Origin: JABCYV01 sp963696025
GTDB taxonomy: Bacteria > Acidobacteriota > Terriglobia > Terriglobales > Acidobacteriaceae
Length of the DNA: 64,000 nt
Reading direction: 5' to 3'
Assembly: GCA_963696025.1 (NCBI GenBank)
Contig: CAVOII010000016.1
Location: 62,001 to 126,000 of the forward strand
Below the pieces are notes generated by a model. That model saw nothing but the letters and a program-made list of their open reading frames with translations, did no database searches and had not been told where the DNA came from. The translations under genes and the position numbers were made by a program. Positions 8,386 through 16,832 of the stretch are shown one piece after another (the first letter of the stretch is position 1; the number at the start of each line of letters is the position of its first letter).

Positions 8386-8969
8386 GAACCGCGAAGATCA
8401 ACAGAAAAACGTCGGAAACGAACATTTCGCTCAAGCTCGTGCTGGACGGCCATGGGCGTTATCAGGTGTCCACCGGGATTCGCTTCTTCGATCACTTGCT
8501 GGAGCTGTTCGCGCGCCATGGTGGATTCGATCTCGACCTCGACGCAAAGGGCGACCTGGATGTGGACCAACACCACACCGTCGAAGACGTGGGCATTGCC
8601 CTCGGCGAAGCTTTTAATCAGGCGCTCGGCAACAAGCGTGGAATCTTGCGTGCCGGCTACTTTCTGATGCCGATGGACGAAACACTCGGGTTAGCCGCAG
8701 TAGACTTCGGCGGCCGCACGGCGGCTGTCATCCAAACCAAGGTGCATGTTGCACGCGTCGGAGATCTACAGTCTGAACTGGTGCATGATTTCTTTGAGGG
8801 CTTTGCCCGCGGCTCGCGCTCGAATGTTCACGTGCGGGTGCTGTACGGACGCTCGAGTCACCATAAGATTGAGGCCCTGTTCAAAGCTTTTGCGCGTGCC
8901 TTGCGTGCTGCCTGCTGGCGGGATCGTCGTTTGCGGCGCATGTTGCCCAGTACCAAAGGACTCCTGTGA
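8382..8969 (+). CDS. hisB: Imidazoleglycerol-phosphate dehydratase
   Basis: 195 residues, the monofunctional bacterial form. The manganese-binding repeats are visible: FFDHLLELFARHGG and DQHHTVEDVGIALG in the first half, and VHDFFEGFA plus SSHHKIEALFKAFARAL in the second. There is no histidinol-phosphatase domain, and no separate phosphatase gene is in the operon, so that activity must be encoded elsewhere. Start ATG 8382 overlaps the hisC stop (ATGA); a longer frame from 8271 would overlap hisC extensively and was rejected. Confidence 0.95.
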   Translation: MRTAKINRKTSETNISLKLVLDGHGRYQVSTGIRFFDHLLELFARHGGFDLDLDAKGDLDVDQHHTVEDVGIALGEAFNQALGNKRGILRAGYFLMPMDETLGLAAVDFGGRTAAVIQTKVHVARVGDLQSELVHDFFEGFARGSRSNVHVRVLYGRSSHHKIEALFKAFARALRAACWRDRRLRRMLPSTKGLL

Positions 8970-9556
8970 TCGTGATTCTGGATTACGGTGCCGGCAACCT
9001 CACTTCGGTCAAACGTGCCGTCGAGCATCTCGGGCATGCGTGTACGATCACCTCTGATCCAACGGCGATCGAATCTTCGGACAGAATCATCGTACCGGGG
9101 GTGGGTCATTTTAAGGCGACAACAGCTCTTTCCTCCAATGCCTTGAAGTCGGCCCTCGAACGTCAGATCTCACGCCAGAAACCGGTGCTTGGTATTTGCC
9201 TGGGAATGCAGTGGTTATTCCAGTCTTCCGAGGAAGCGCCCGGAATCCCAGGCTTGGGAGCCTTTGATGGCCGATGCCGATACTTCCCCCCACAGGTGAA
9301 ATCTCCACACGTGGGATGGGATCAACTGGAGATACGCGGCAAAAGCCGACTGCTGCGCGGAGTCAATTCGGGGCAGTTTCTGTACTTCACTCACGCATAT
9401 TATGCCCCTATGGTCGAAGGCACAGTCGCGGATTGTAATTACGGCGAGACATTTTCTGCCGCCGTCGAACACGGTAACCTTTACGGCGTCCAGTTTCACC
9501 CGGAGAAGTCCGGAGACGTGGGACTGGCGATCTTGGAGAACTTCTGCGTGTGCTGA
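8966..9556 (+). CDS. hisH: Imidazole glycerol phosphate synthase, glutamine amidotransferase subunit
   Basis: 196 residues, class I glutamine amidotransferase. Nucleophile C78 in GICLGMQ, and the His/Glu of the triad in GVQFHPEKS. It releases ammonia from glutamine and channels it to HisF. The N-terminal DYGAGNLTSV and VPGVGHF are typical of HisH. Start is GTG 8966, overlapping the hisB stop as GTGA. It is directly followed by its partner hisF, with a 7-base overlap. Confidence 0.95.
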   Translation: MIVILDYGAGNLTSVKRAVEHLGHACTITSDPTAIESSDRIIVPGVGHFKATTALSSNALKSALERQISRQKPVLGICLGMQWLFQSSEEAPGIPGLGAFDGRCRYFPPQVKSPHVGWDQLEIRGKSRLLRGVNSGQFLYFTHAYYAPMVEGTVADCNYGETFSAAVEHGNLYGVQFHPEKSGDVGLAILENFCVC

Positions 9557-10317
9557 CGAAACGCATCATCGCATGTCTGGATGTCAACGCAGGGCGAGTT
9601 GTGAAAGGCGTGTGCTTCTCCGACCTGCGCGATGCAGGAGACCCGGCTGAACTAGCGCGTTGCAACAGTGATGCTGGAGCAGACGAAGTCGTACTGCTGG
9701 ACATTTCGGCCACCCGCCAGGAGCGAGCCACTTTGCTGGATGTGGTTCGTCGCACCGGTCGTGAGTTGTTCATTCCATTTACAGTCGGCGGAGGAATTCG
9801 TTCACTGCACGATGCAGCAGCGGTAATAGAGGCCGGCGCTGATAAGGTGGCCGTCAATTCGGCTGCGGTTTCGAGGCCCGAGCTAATCGGTGAGATCGCG
9901 TCGCGATTCGGTTCTCAGGCGGTGGTGGTTGCCGTCGATGCGAAACAACGGTCTGAGAACGACGGCTGGGAGGTTTGGATTGCTGGAGGCACGAAGCCCA
10001 CGGGAATCGACGTGCTCGCATGGGTCAAAGAAGCGGAGGATCGGGGAGCAGGTGAGATTCTGCTGACCTCGATGGATCGTGATGGCACGAAAACCGGTTT
10101 CGACTGTGACCTCACGGCTCAAGTCTTTAGCTCGGTGCGTATTCCCGTCATTGCTTCTGGTGGCGCAGGCGGTGCGGAGCACTTTTTGGAGGTATTCCAA
10201 AAGGGCCGCGCGGACGCTGCACTTGCGGCTTCCATTTTCCACTACGGATTGAGCTCCATTCGCGAACTGAAAAAGAACCTTGCGGCGGAGGGAATTCCAG
10301 TGAGGTTGCCATGCTGA
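9550..10317 (+). CDS. hisF: Imidazole glycerol phosphate synthase, cyclase subunit
   Basis: 255 residues, (beta/alpha)8 barrel. The two catalytic aspartates are in the expected places: RIIACLDVNAGRVVKG at the N-terminus and VVAVDAKQR in the middle. Phosphate loops GGGIRS and ASGGAGG are present. It uses HisH-derived ammonia to close the imidazole ring and release AICAR. GTG start at 9550. HisF precedes HisA here; in many operons the order is hisH-hisA-hisF. Confidence 0.95.
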   Translation: MLTKRIIACLDVNAGRVVKGVCFSDLRDAGDPAELARCNSDAGADEVVLLDISATRQERATLLDVVRRTGRELFIPFTVGGGIRSLHDAAAVIEAGADKVAVNSAAVSRPELIGEIASRFGSQAVVVAVDAKQRSENDGWEVWIAGGTKPTGIDVLAWVKEAEDRGAGEILLTSMDRDGTKTGFDCDLTAQVFSSVRIPVIASGGAGGAEHFLEVFQKGRADAALAASIFHYGLSSIRELKKNLAAEGIPVRLPC

Positions 10318-10985
10318 TTCCCTCCATTGATTTGATGGGCGGCAAGATTGTTCAACTGGTCCAAGGGGAGCGCAAGGCGCTGGAGTTCGATGACTTCGAT
10401 TGCTGGATTGAACGCTTTCTCAAATACCCAGTGATTCAGCTCATCGATCTCGATGCAGCCATGGGGCGTGGCGACAATCAGCGCCTGGTGGCCTATTTTG
10501 CGGAACGACTTCCCTGCCAGGTGGGCGGCGGAATTCGCACTGTCCAGATCGCCGAGTCGGTGCTAGCCATCGGAGCACTGAAGGTGATCGTAGGATCTTC
10601 GCTCGTACGGCATGGAGAAATTGATACAAATTTCGCAGCCCGGATGGAATCCGCTATTGGCCGCGAGAGCCTGGTCTGTGCCATCGATTCCAAAGCAGGT
10701 AAGGTCGTTACCCATGGTTGGCGGAGTCCTACAGACTTTTCCCCTATCCACATGATTCAGGTGCTGGAACCTTGGTGCGATGCCTTCCTGTATACGCATA
10801 TTGATACCGAAGGTCTAATGCAGGGATTTCCTATGCACGTTATCCGAGAACTGCGCACTGCCACCAAACGGCGTCTGCTGGCCGCCGGTGGTATCGCCAG
10901 CCGTGAAGAAATCGCTGTGCTGGATTCGATCAATGTGGACGCGGTAGTAGGAATGGCAATCTACACCGACAAACTGAAGGTCTGA
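10311..10985 (+). CDS. hisA: ProFAR isomerase
   Basis: 224 residues, a little short for HisA (about 240). It isomerises the ribosylamine intermediate ProFAR to PRFAR. The barrel motifs match HisA rather than HisF: IPSIDLMGGKIVQLVQG with the catalytic Asp, VGGGIRT, AIDSKAGKV with the second acidic residue, and the THIDTEGLMQG loop. ATG 10311 overlaps the hisF stop by seven bases. It ends the operon; no terminator hairpin with a T-tract is obvious downstream. Confidence 0.88.
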   Translation: MLIPSIDLMGGKIVQLVQGERKALEFDDFDCWIERFLKYPVIQLIDLDAAMGRGDNQRLVAYFAERLPCQVGGGIRTVQIAESVLAIGALKVIVGSSLVRHGEIDTNFAARMESAIGRESLVCAIDSKAGKVVTHGWRSPTDFSPIHMIQVLEPWCDAFLYTHIDTEGLMQGFPMHVIRELRTATKRRLLAAGGIASREEIAVLDSINVDAVVGMAIYTDKLKV

Positions 10986-11025
10986 GACACTCCAATTCGG
11001 TGTTCCAGGGCACAAAAAAAGACAG

Positions 11026-11068
11026 CCTATACCCATGGGTAGTGTCCTAATTCGGCCTACACCCATGG
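11026..11068 (+). repeat. Short direct repeat downstream of the his operon
   Basis: Two near-identical 13-mers, CCTATACCCATGG (11026-11038) and CCTACACCCATGG (11056-11068), 30 bases apart, lie in the 168-bp gap between hisA and the next gene. The word AATTCGG also recurs just ahead of each. No function can be assigned. Confidence 0.35.
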
Positions 11069-11153
11069 CAAAACGGGTCGGATTTCAATAATTCGGGATT
11101 CCTACAGTCGTTGAGCATGCTGCTTGTCTTGGACCCATACTCCCTGAAAGAAT

Positions 11154-11975
11154 GTGCTCGCCATGCCCCCGGGTTATCCCATTCTCGATCCCTATTTGTC
11201 GCGCAAAGCACCGCGTGGAGCGTGCGCGCTTGCGGTTATGGCTAAGGCGCCGCGGGTGGGAACCGTCAAGACGCGGCTCGTGCCGCCTCTATACCCGGAA
11301 GAAGCCTTAGCGCTGAACGTGTGCTTCCTGCGGGACGTTACAGCCAACATCGCCGAATTGTCCGATGATCGCTCAATTCACGGTTTCGCTGCCTACGTAC
11401 CACGAGGAGCGGAATCGGCGTTCGACGACAAGCTACCCAGAGGTTTTCAGCTCTTGCCGCAGAGGGGACCGAATCTAGGTGAACGGCTCTTTCACGCTTT
11501 CGAAGATTTCCTTCTTGCGGGGTATGAAGCGGTCTGCTTGATCAACTCGGACAGTCCGACCCTGCCCCAAGCGGTTCTGCGGGAAGCTGTAGACGCTTTG
11601 CGGAAGCCCGGCGACCGGATGGTTCTGGGGGAAGCGGCGGATGGCGGCTATTACCTCATCGGCCTAAAGCGACCTCATCACCGCATCTTTGAGAATATTG
11701 CGTGGAGCACGGAGAAAGTGTTTTCCCAAACTCTTGAGCGTGCTTCCGAGATCAGTCTGGAAACAAGCCTGCTTCCTGTGTGGTACGACGTGGACGATGC
11801 GGACTCCATTCGTCGCCTGTGTGCGGAACTATTTCCCGGCAACGGTAACTCGCCGGATGAGACAGTTCGCGGCTATGGCGCGCCACATACTCGGCAGTAT
11901 CTTCGTCGGCTACTCAACGACGGCGCCGGCGCAAGACTAGGCTTTCTGTTGCGCACTGCCGAGCGAACCATCTGA
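11154..11975 (+). CDS. DUF2064 / TIGR04282-type glycosyltransferase-like protein
   Basis: 273 residues with a GT-A-like nucleotidyl/glycosyl-transferase core. Near the N-terminus MAKAPRVGTVKTRL is the nucleotide-binding loop, followed by INSDSPTLP (metal-binding Asp region) and GEAADGGYYLIGL, all typical of the DUF2064 family often called rSAM-associated transferase 1. The C-terminus continues past the usual core. It is the first gene of a four-gene cluster with a membrane GT87-like enzyme, a radical SAM protein and a GT2 enzyme, so it probably helps build a surface glycan or glycolipid (inference). The start could be GTG 11154 or ATG 11163. Confidence 0.8.
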   Translation: MLAMPPGYPILDPYLSRKAPRGACALAVMAKAPRVGTVKTRLVPPLYPEEALALNVCFLRDVTANIAELSDDRSIHGFAAYVPRGAESAFDDKLPRGFQLLPQRGPNLGERLFHAFEDFLLAGYEAVCLINSDSPTLPQAVLREAVDALRKPGDRMVLGEAADGGYYLIGLKRPHHRIFENIAWSTEKVFSQTLERASEISLETSLLPVWYDVDDADSIRRLCAELFPGNGNSPDETVRGYGAPHTRQYLRRLLNDGAGARLGFLLRTAERTI

Positions 11976-13297
11976 TGCGAAGCTGGATCGCGCTAACTGT
12001 TTGCGGGTTTGTCCTTCTGGGGCTGAATTTCGTGGGGCGCCACCTGCAGCGACAAAACGACCTCCCGTGGTTCGTAGCGATCGCACTCGCCCAAGGCGCT
12101 GCCTATCTGTTCGGAGTATGGGTCGTTCTTCGTGGCGGTCCCGCTCGTCACTCACTGGCAATTGTCCTCGTCTTTTCAGCGTTGCTGCGGCTGACTGTTC
12201 TTTTTGCTCCCCCATATCTCTCGGATGATGTCTACCGCTACGTTTGGGACGGTCGCGTACAAGCTGCCGGCATCAACCCTTACCGCTTCGTCCCCGCCGA
12301 TCCCGCGCTGCGAGCCTTGCGCGACAATGCCATCTATCAACACATCAATCGCCGCGACTATGCTCACACGATCTACCCACCCCTGGCGCAAATCATCTTC
12401 TTAGGCATAACCCGCGTTAGCGAATCCGTGCTCTGGGTTAAGACTTGCATGGTGGGCTTCGAAGCAATATCCATCTGGTTGCTCATCCGTCTTCTGGCTC
12501 TTTTGGGTCTGCCGGCTGAACGTGTCCTCATCTACGCATGGCATCCACTGACGGTGTGGGAGTTCGCCGGCAGTGGCCACGTGGACGCGGCCGCCATCGC
12601 TCTGCTCGCCGCGGCGCTATGGGCGCGGCAGCGTAACTTCTCTGCGCTCACCGGCATCACATTAGCCGGTGCGACGCTGGTTAAGTTGTTTCCGGCCCTG
12701 CTGTTCCCTTCCCTCTACCGCCGCTGGGATTGGAAGATGCCGTTGGCATTCCTATTCACGCTGGCCGGGGCTTACGTTCCGTACTTAAGTGTGGGCAAGG
12801 GTGTAATCGGTTTCCTACCTGGGTATCTGCAGGAGGAGGGACTCAAGACGGGCTGGAGTATTTACGTCCTAAATGTTATTCACCGCGTCGTGGGAGAGAA
12901 TAGAGTGAGCTTGACTGCGTACCTGGCGACAGCCGCTCTAGTGATGTTGGCGCTGGCGGCGTGGGTCGTGTTTCGGCGAGGAGCCGACCACGATTGGCTG
13001 CAGAGCGCCATGGTGTTGGCAGCAACATTCTTTGTTTTTTTGTCGCCGAACTATCCTTGGTATTTTGCCTGGTGGTTGCCATTGCTGTTGGTGATCCCGT
13101 ACTTCCCGATGCTCTATGTAACCGTGGCGAGCTTTGTACTTTATGAAGCGTTACTGTTCGAGAATGGGCCTGTGTTATTTCGATTGAAAACTCTCCTGTA
13201 CGTGCCTTTTGGCATACTCGTATTATCGGAAGCACTGATGCGGCACAGATACTTTTCCGGTGCGGAGGTGAAGGTTGGCCAGCGATCTCTCCGATAA
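11975..13297 (+). CDS. Polyprenol-phosphate-dependent mannosyltransferase-like membrane protein (GT87/DUF2029 type)
   Basis: 440 residues with about eleven hydrophobic segments. The first periplasmic loop carries LSDDVYRYVWDGRVQAAGINPYRF, with the paired acidic residues typical of GT-C enzymes that take sugar from polyprenol phosphate, and further on YAHTIYPPLAQ and AWHPLTVWEFAGSGHVDA, common in this mannosyltransferase group. It starts at the previous gene's stop (TGATG) and overlaps the next gene by 23 bases. It should add a sugar on the outer face of the inner membrane; the acceptor is unknown. Confidence 0.78.
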   Translation: MRSWIALTVCGFVLLGLNFVGRHLQRQNDLPWFVAIALAQGAAYLFGVWVVLRGGPARHSLAIVLVFSALLRLTVLFAPPYLSDDVYRYVWDGRVQAAGINPYRFVPADPALRALRDNAIYQHINRRDYAHTIYPPLAQIIFLGITRVSESVLWVKTCMVGFEAISIWLLIRLLALLGLPAERVLIYAWHPLTVWEFAGSGHVDAAAIALLAAALWARQRNFSALTGITLAGATLVKLFPALLFPSLYRRWDWKMPLAFLFTLAGAYVPYLSVGKGVIGFLPGYLQEEGLKTGWSIYVLNVIHRVVGENRVSLTAYLATAALVMLALAAWVVFRRGADHDWLQSAMVLAATFFVFLSPNYPWYFAWWLPLLLVIPYFPMLYVTVASFVLYEALLFENGPVLFRLKTLLYVPFGILVLSEALMRHRYFSGAEVKVGQRSLR

Positions 13298-14336
13298 CAA
13301 ACCGGCGACAGAACGCTATTTCGAGCGTGCTGATCCGGAGCTCAACATCATCGTTGATCGTGAACCAGTTTGCCTCTATCTGGAAACCACCAACCGCTGC
13401 AACCTTCTCTGCGAAACCTGTCCACGCACTTTCGAGGACCTCGAGCCACCAGCTGATATGAGCTGGGAGCTCTTCACAAACATCGTCGACCAATTTCCTG
13501 AGATCGAACGCGTGGTACTCCACGGCGTGGGAGAACCCATGATGGTCCCCGATCTAGCGCGCATGATCCGCTATCTCAAAAATCGTGGCACTTACATCCT
13601 GTTCAACACTAACGGCACGCTCCTCAACCGTCGCAAAGGCGAAGAACTCATCGAAGCGGGGCTCGACGAGTTGCGCGTCTCGCTCGATGCTGCCGAGCCT
13701 TCCTCATTCAAGATGGTTCGTGGGCTGGATATGTTTGACCGTATTGTCGACAATGTCCGCGCTTTTACCAAGATACAGCGAGAAATGAGCGTCGATAAGC
13801 CGCGAGTTTCCCTTTGGCTGACGGGCCTGAGAGAAACGCTCGCTCAATTGCCGGCATTCGTCCGGTTGGCTCACGACCTCGGTGTGCCTGAGGTTTACTT
13901 GCAGCGCCTGGTCTACTTCCCTGAAGGACAGGGGTTGGCGCGACTGGAGTCGTCCTTGTTCGAACAGTCGGATGACCAGGAAATTCGTCTGATTCGCGAA
14001 GCAGAAGACTTGGCCCAAACTCTCGGGGTTCGTTTTAATGCTTCCGGCGCTACTGAGCCTGGCACCAGCTTGCGGAAGAAAGACTCCGATCGGCCGTGGT
14101 CGCTCTGCCGCCGGCCGTGGACGCTGATGTACTTCACGGCGCACGGGCGCGCCATCCCTTGCTGCATCGCTCCGTTCTCGATGCGGGGATATGACGGCTT
14201 CACGCTGGGTGATGCGACCCAACAAACTCTGCGGGAAATCTGGAACAGCGAGCGCTACCAGGAGTTTCGCCACGCCCTGTTGAGCGACGAGCCTCCAAAG
14301 CCTTGTGCAAATTGCGGACTTCGTTGGAGCCTCTGA
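13275..14336 (+). CDS. Radical SAM protein with SPASM-type C-terminus
   Basis: 353 residues. The [4Fe-4S]-SAM motif CNLLCETC (CxxxCxxC) is near residue 40 in YLETTNRCNLLCETC. The C-terminal region has additional cysteines (SLCRRPW, IPCCIAPF, KPCANCGLRW) consistent with an auxiliary cluster. The TTG start at 13275 is supported by GGAGGTGA six bases upstream and overlaps the preceding gene by 23 bases. It lies within a glycosyltransferase operon, so it may modify a sugar or lipid-linked substrate or a co-encoded peptide; the sequence does not say which. Confidence 0.83.
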   Translation: MASDLSDNKPATERYFERADPELNIIVDREPVCLYLETTNRCNLLCETCPRTFEDLEPPADMSWELFTNIVDQFPEIERVVLHGVGEPMMVPDLARMIRYLKNRGTYILFNTNGTLLNRRKGEELIEAGLDELRVSLDAAEPSSFKMVRGLDMFDRIVDNVRAFTKIQREMSVDKPRVSLWLTGLRETLAQLPAFVRLAHDLGVPEVYLQRLVYFPEGQGLARLESSLFEQSDDQEIRLIREAEDLAQTLGVRFNASGATEPGTSLRKKDSDRPWSLCRRPWTLMYFTAHGRAIPCCIAPFSMRGYDGFTLGDATQQTLREIWNSERYQEFRHALLSDEPPKPCANCGLRWSL

Positions 14337-14346
14337 CCGCGAGTTC

Positions 14347-15126
14347 ATGGCGACGCAACCTCAAGAGACGAAGCCTTCCCAACGGCCGTTGAAGCCGCGA
14401 ATTTCCGTTGTCATTCCTGCACTTGATGAAGAGGAACCGATCGCAGAGGTAGTGCGCTCTGTCGCGCGCCAACAGGTGGATGAAATCATCGTAGTGGATA
14501 ACGGAAGTACCGATGCCACTTCGGAGCGAGCGCAGTCGGCTGGAGCTCGGGTAGTAGAGGAACCGCGACGAGGTTACGGGCGGGCGTGCCGTGCGGGAGT
14601 GAAAGCTGTCAGCGCGGAGACGGAAATAGTCGTCTTCCTCGATGGAGATGGCAGCGACTGTCCTGATCTGATGTACCGTTTGGTGGATCCTATTGCCGCA
14701 GGCACGCATGATTTTGTTATCGGTTCGCGCGCTCGTGGCAATTGCGAATCGGGGAGCATGAACACGCAGCAGCTACTGGCAGGACGGATGGCCGGTTTCC
14801 TGCTCGGCCGTCTTTATGGTGTCCACTACACCGACATGTGCCCCTTCCGGGCCATCCGCCGCGCCACACTGGAACAGTTGGGCATGCGCGAAGAGACCTA
14901 CGGCTGGAACCTGGAGATGCAAATGCGCGCCGCACAAGCGCAGGTGCGCATCCTTGAAGTGCCGGTGGACCATCGTCGTCGTGCTGGAGGTCGATCCAAG
15001 GTGTCCGGCACTTTCATGGGGACCATGCAAGCGGGTTCGCGCATTGTAGCAACCTTTTTGAGGGTTGCTCGGGATTCGAGCGCAGCACGCGCTGTTCACT
15101 CGGAATCCGTTAAAGCCGGAAGATAA
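14347..15126 (+). CDS. Glycosyltransferase family 2 (DPM1/DPG-synthase-like)
   Basis: 259 residues from ATG 14347. GT-A fold motifs: ISVVIPALDEEEPI at the N-terminus, VDNGSTDAT, FLDGDGSD (metal-binding DxD region), and the acceptor-side segment YTDMCPFRAI followed by YGWNLEMQMRAAQ. No membrane segment is obvious. It probably makes a polyprenol-phosphate sugar, which would supply the GT87-like enzyme in the same operon (inference). An in-frame ATG at 14305 would overlap the radical SAM gene. It is followed at once by a palindromic repeat. Confidence 0.85.
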   Translation: MATQPQETKPSQRPLKPRISVVIPALDEEEPIAEVVRSVARQQVDEIIVVDNGSTDATSERAQSAGARVVEEPRRGYGRACRAGVKAVSAETEIVVFLDGDGSDCPDLMYRLVDPIAAGTHDFVIGSRARGNCESGSMNTQQLLAGRMAGFLLGRLYGVHYTDMCPFRAIRRATLEQLGMREETYGWNLEMQMRAAQAQVRILEVPVDHRRRAGGRSKVSGTFMGTMQAGSRIVATFLRVARDSSAARAVHSESVKAGR

Positions 15127-15129
15127 GGA

Positions 15130-15196
15130 TGTAGGCGCGGGCGTCCTCGCCCGTGCTCGGTCAGGTTTAGCACGGGTGAGGACGCGCGCGCCTACA
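15130..15196. repeat. REP-like palindromic element
   Basis: A 28-base left arm (15130-15157) and a 28-base right arm (15169-15196) are imperfect inverted complements around an 11-base spacer. Each starts or ends with the GTAGGCGCG/CGCGCCTAC block and contains the core CGGGCGTCCTCGCCCGTGC. It is intergenic, just after the GT2 stop codon, and would form a long, stable hairpin. Position and shape suggest a dispersed palindromic repeat acting incidentally as a terminator; this is the only complete copy in the window. Confidence 0.7.
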
Positions 15197-15247
15197 AGAG
15201 AATAGTCCGCACCCTCAGGTCTGGTGAAATCGTGCGAGGTTGTCACA

Positions 15248-15763
15248 ATGCATAAGCTAGAGGTCCTCGAGCAAATGGAAAAGGCTCGTGAAAAGCAGCA
15301 GAAAGGAATCGGTCTGACCACAGCGGTGGTCGCAGTACTACTGGCGATTGCCACCATGCTTGCCAATCGGGCGAATACTCAGAAGATCCTGTTGGAGACC
15401 AGGATTGCTGATTGGTGGGCTTTCACGCACTCGAACGATACTAATGCTCGCCTCTACATGGCCGATGAGCGAATGGCGCAATTGCACGGAGAGAAGGAAG
15501 CTACCCAGGAATTCCATAAGCTCTATGAAGGACAGAGAAAAGATTCGGACGATGCCCGGATTATGGCCCAAAAGCTGGAAAGGGATTCAGCCTTGCAGGG
15601 CCGCAAAGCGCAATTCTGTGAGACTGCGGGGCTGTTTTTGGAACTCTCAATCGTATTGTGTTCCACCGCCCTGCTAACGGAATTGCTCCTCTTCTGGCAT
15701 CTTTCGTTTCTGAGCACGGCGATGGGAATCGGACTGATTGGCGTTGGACTGTTCCTGCACTGA
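15248..15763 (+). CDS. DUF4337-family membrane protein
   Basis: 171 residues. An N-terminal coiled-coil-prone stretch rich in K, E and Q leads into a membrane segment TTAVVAVLLAIATMLANRANT, then WWAFTHSNDTNARLYM, a long charged helical region (about residues 75-110), and two membrane segments at the C-terminus. The pattern matches the DUF4337 family, whose function is not known. ATG 15248 was chosen because GAGG lies upstream; a GTG at 15224 is the alternative. It is not obviously part of a larger operon. Confidence 0.7.
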   Translation: MHKLEVLEQMEKAREKQQKGIGLTTAVVAVLLAIATMLANRANTQKILLETRIADWWAFTHSNDTNARLYMADERMAQLHGEKEATQEFHKLYEGQRKDSDDARIMAQKLERDSALQGRKAQFCETAGLFLELSIVLCSTALLTELLLFWHLSFLSTAMGIGLIGVGLFLH

Positions 15764-15767
15764 GCTT

Positions 15768-16832
15768 TCAGATTTCGGGCTGTCTTGCAATCACTACGGT
15801 AGTGCAGGAGCTGTTTAGTTTTGGCAGATCGCGGGCGGCGGCCATTCGTATTCCGAGAATCTTACGCTCGAAGCGAATGATGGGACAGTAGATATCTGGC
15901 TCCAGCAGCGCGCCCTGCAAGCGTCGTCTTCCAGCACATCCTCCGTGGCAAGATTCCCTGAACTCGCAAGGCTGGCACGCGTTTGGAAGTGTACGGACCT
16001 GCTCGAAGGGAGCAGAGTTAAAAATGTCCGGCCCAGCGAAGAGCAAATCAGACAGCGGTTCACCCGGTCCCGGCCAATAAACGCATGGCTGTGTGGTGGC
16101 TCGCGGTGTAACTCGCACGGCGCTAACGCCGCATCCTACTCCCAACGGGGGGAGACCCGTCATGGCTCGAACTAGCGGCTCGCCAATGGCGATCACATCG
16201 GTCTCAGCGAAGAGGCGACGGAATCCTTCCCAATACTCGTCGTAGGTGAGCGCATAGATGTCTGATCGCACCGCCTGGTACACGTTCACTCGCAGGGGAG
16301 CGTCAAACTTTTTGGCCACTCGTGCCACTTCCGCCAGACGCTGGTAGTTCGACTTCATCATGACGGCAATGACAGTCACTGGCACGCTCAGCCTCACGCA
16401 ACGTTCTGCCTGATCGTGAATGAGCGCCCAATTCCCGGGGCCGCGCTGCGCATCCTGTTCCGCTTGCGTTGGGTAATCAAGAGAGAATTCGATGTCGTGG
16501 AAGGCGCGCAATTCGTGGTCTTCCAAGACTGCCACGCTGTGGCCGTTGGAAGTTATGGTGAGCTTGAGTGGCAGGGTGCGCAGATAGGCCAGTATCGCCT
16601 TAAAGTCTGGATGCATGCCGTTCTCGCCCGTGCCCAGATTCACCGAGCTGACGGGCAGCCGTTCCATGACTGACTTCACCTGGTCCAGGGAGAGCCGGTC
16701 TGCGCGAGTTGGATCGCGGTAGCAGAAGGCACAGGCGAGATTGCACTCGTTGGTAAGCCCGAGCCCAAGCGAAATACTCGCAGGCGCAACGCCACAGTTT
16801 GACGATGAAGACTCCACTGCGACGTGGTTCAT
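15768..16832 (-). CDS. Radical SAM/SPASM-domain protein
   Basis: 354 residues. The radical SAM motif CNLACAFC lies at about residue 33 in LTNECNLACAFCYRD. The C-terminal cysteine-rich SPASM segment reads CQPCEFRESCHGGCAGRRR with a final YCPI, typical of peptide-modifying or quinohemoprotein-type maturases that bind extra iron-sulfur clusters. Its ATG overlaps the stop of the upstream methyltransferase gene (ATGA), so the two are coupled. I found no short precursor-peptide gene between or beside them. Substrate unknown. Confidence 0.85.
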   Translation of the reverse strand: MNHVAVESSSSNCGVAPASISLGLGLTNECNLACAFCYRDPTRADRLSLDQVKSVMERLPVSSVNLGTGENGMHPDFKAILAYLRTLPLKLTITSNGHSVAVLEDHELRAFHDIEFSLDYPTQAEQDAQRGPGNWALIHDQAERCVRLSVPVTVIAVMMKSNYQRLAEVARVAKKFDAPLRVNVYQAVRSDIYALTYDEYWEGFRRLFAETDVIAIGEPLVRAMTGLPPLGVGCGVSAVRVTPRATTQPCVYWPGPGEPLSDLLFAGPDIFNSAPFEQVRTLPNACQPCEFRESCHGGCAGRRRLQGALLEPDIYCPIIRFERKILGIRMAAARDLPKLNSSCTTVVIARQPEI

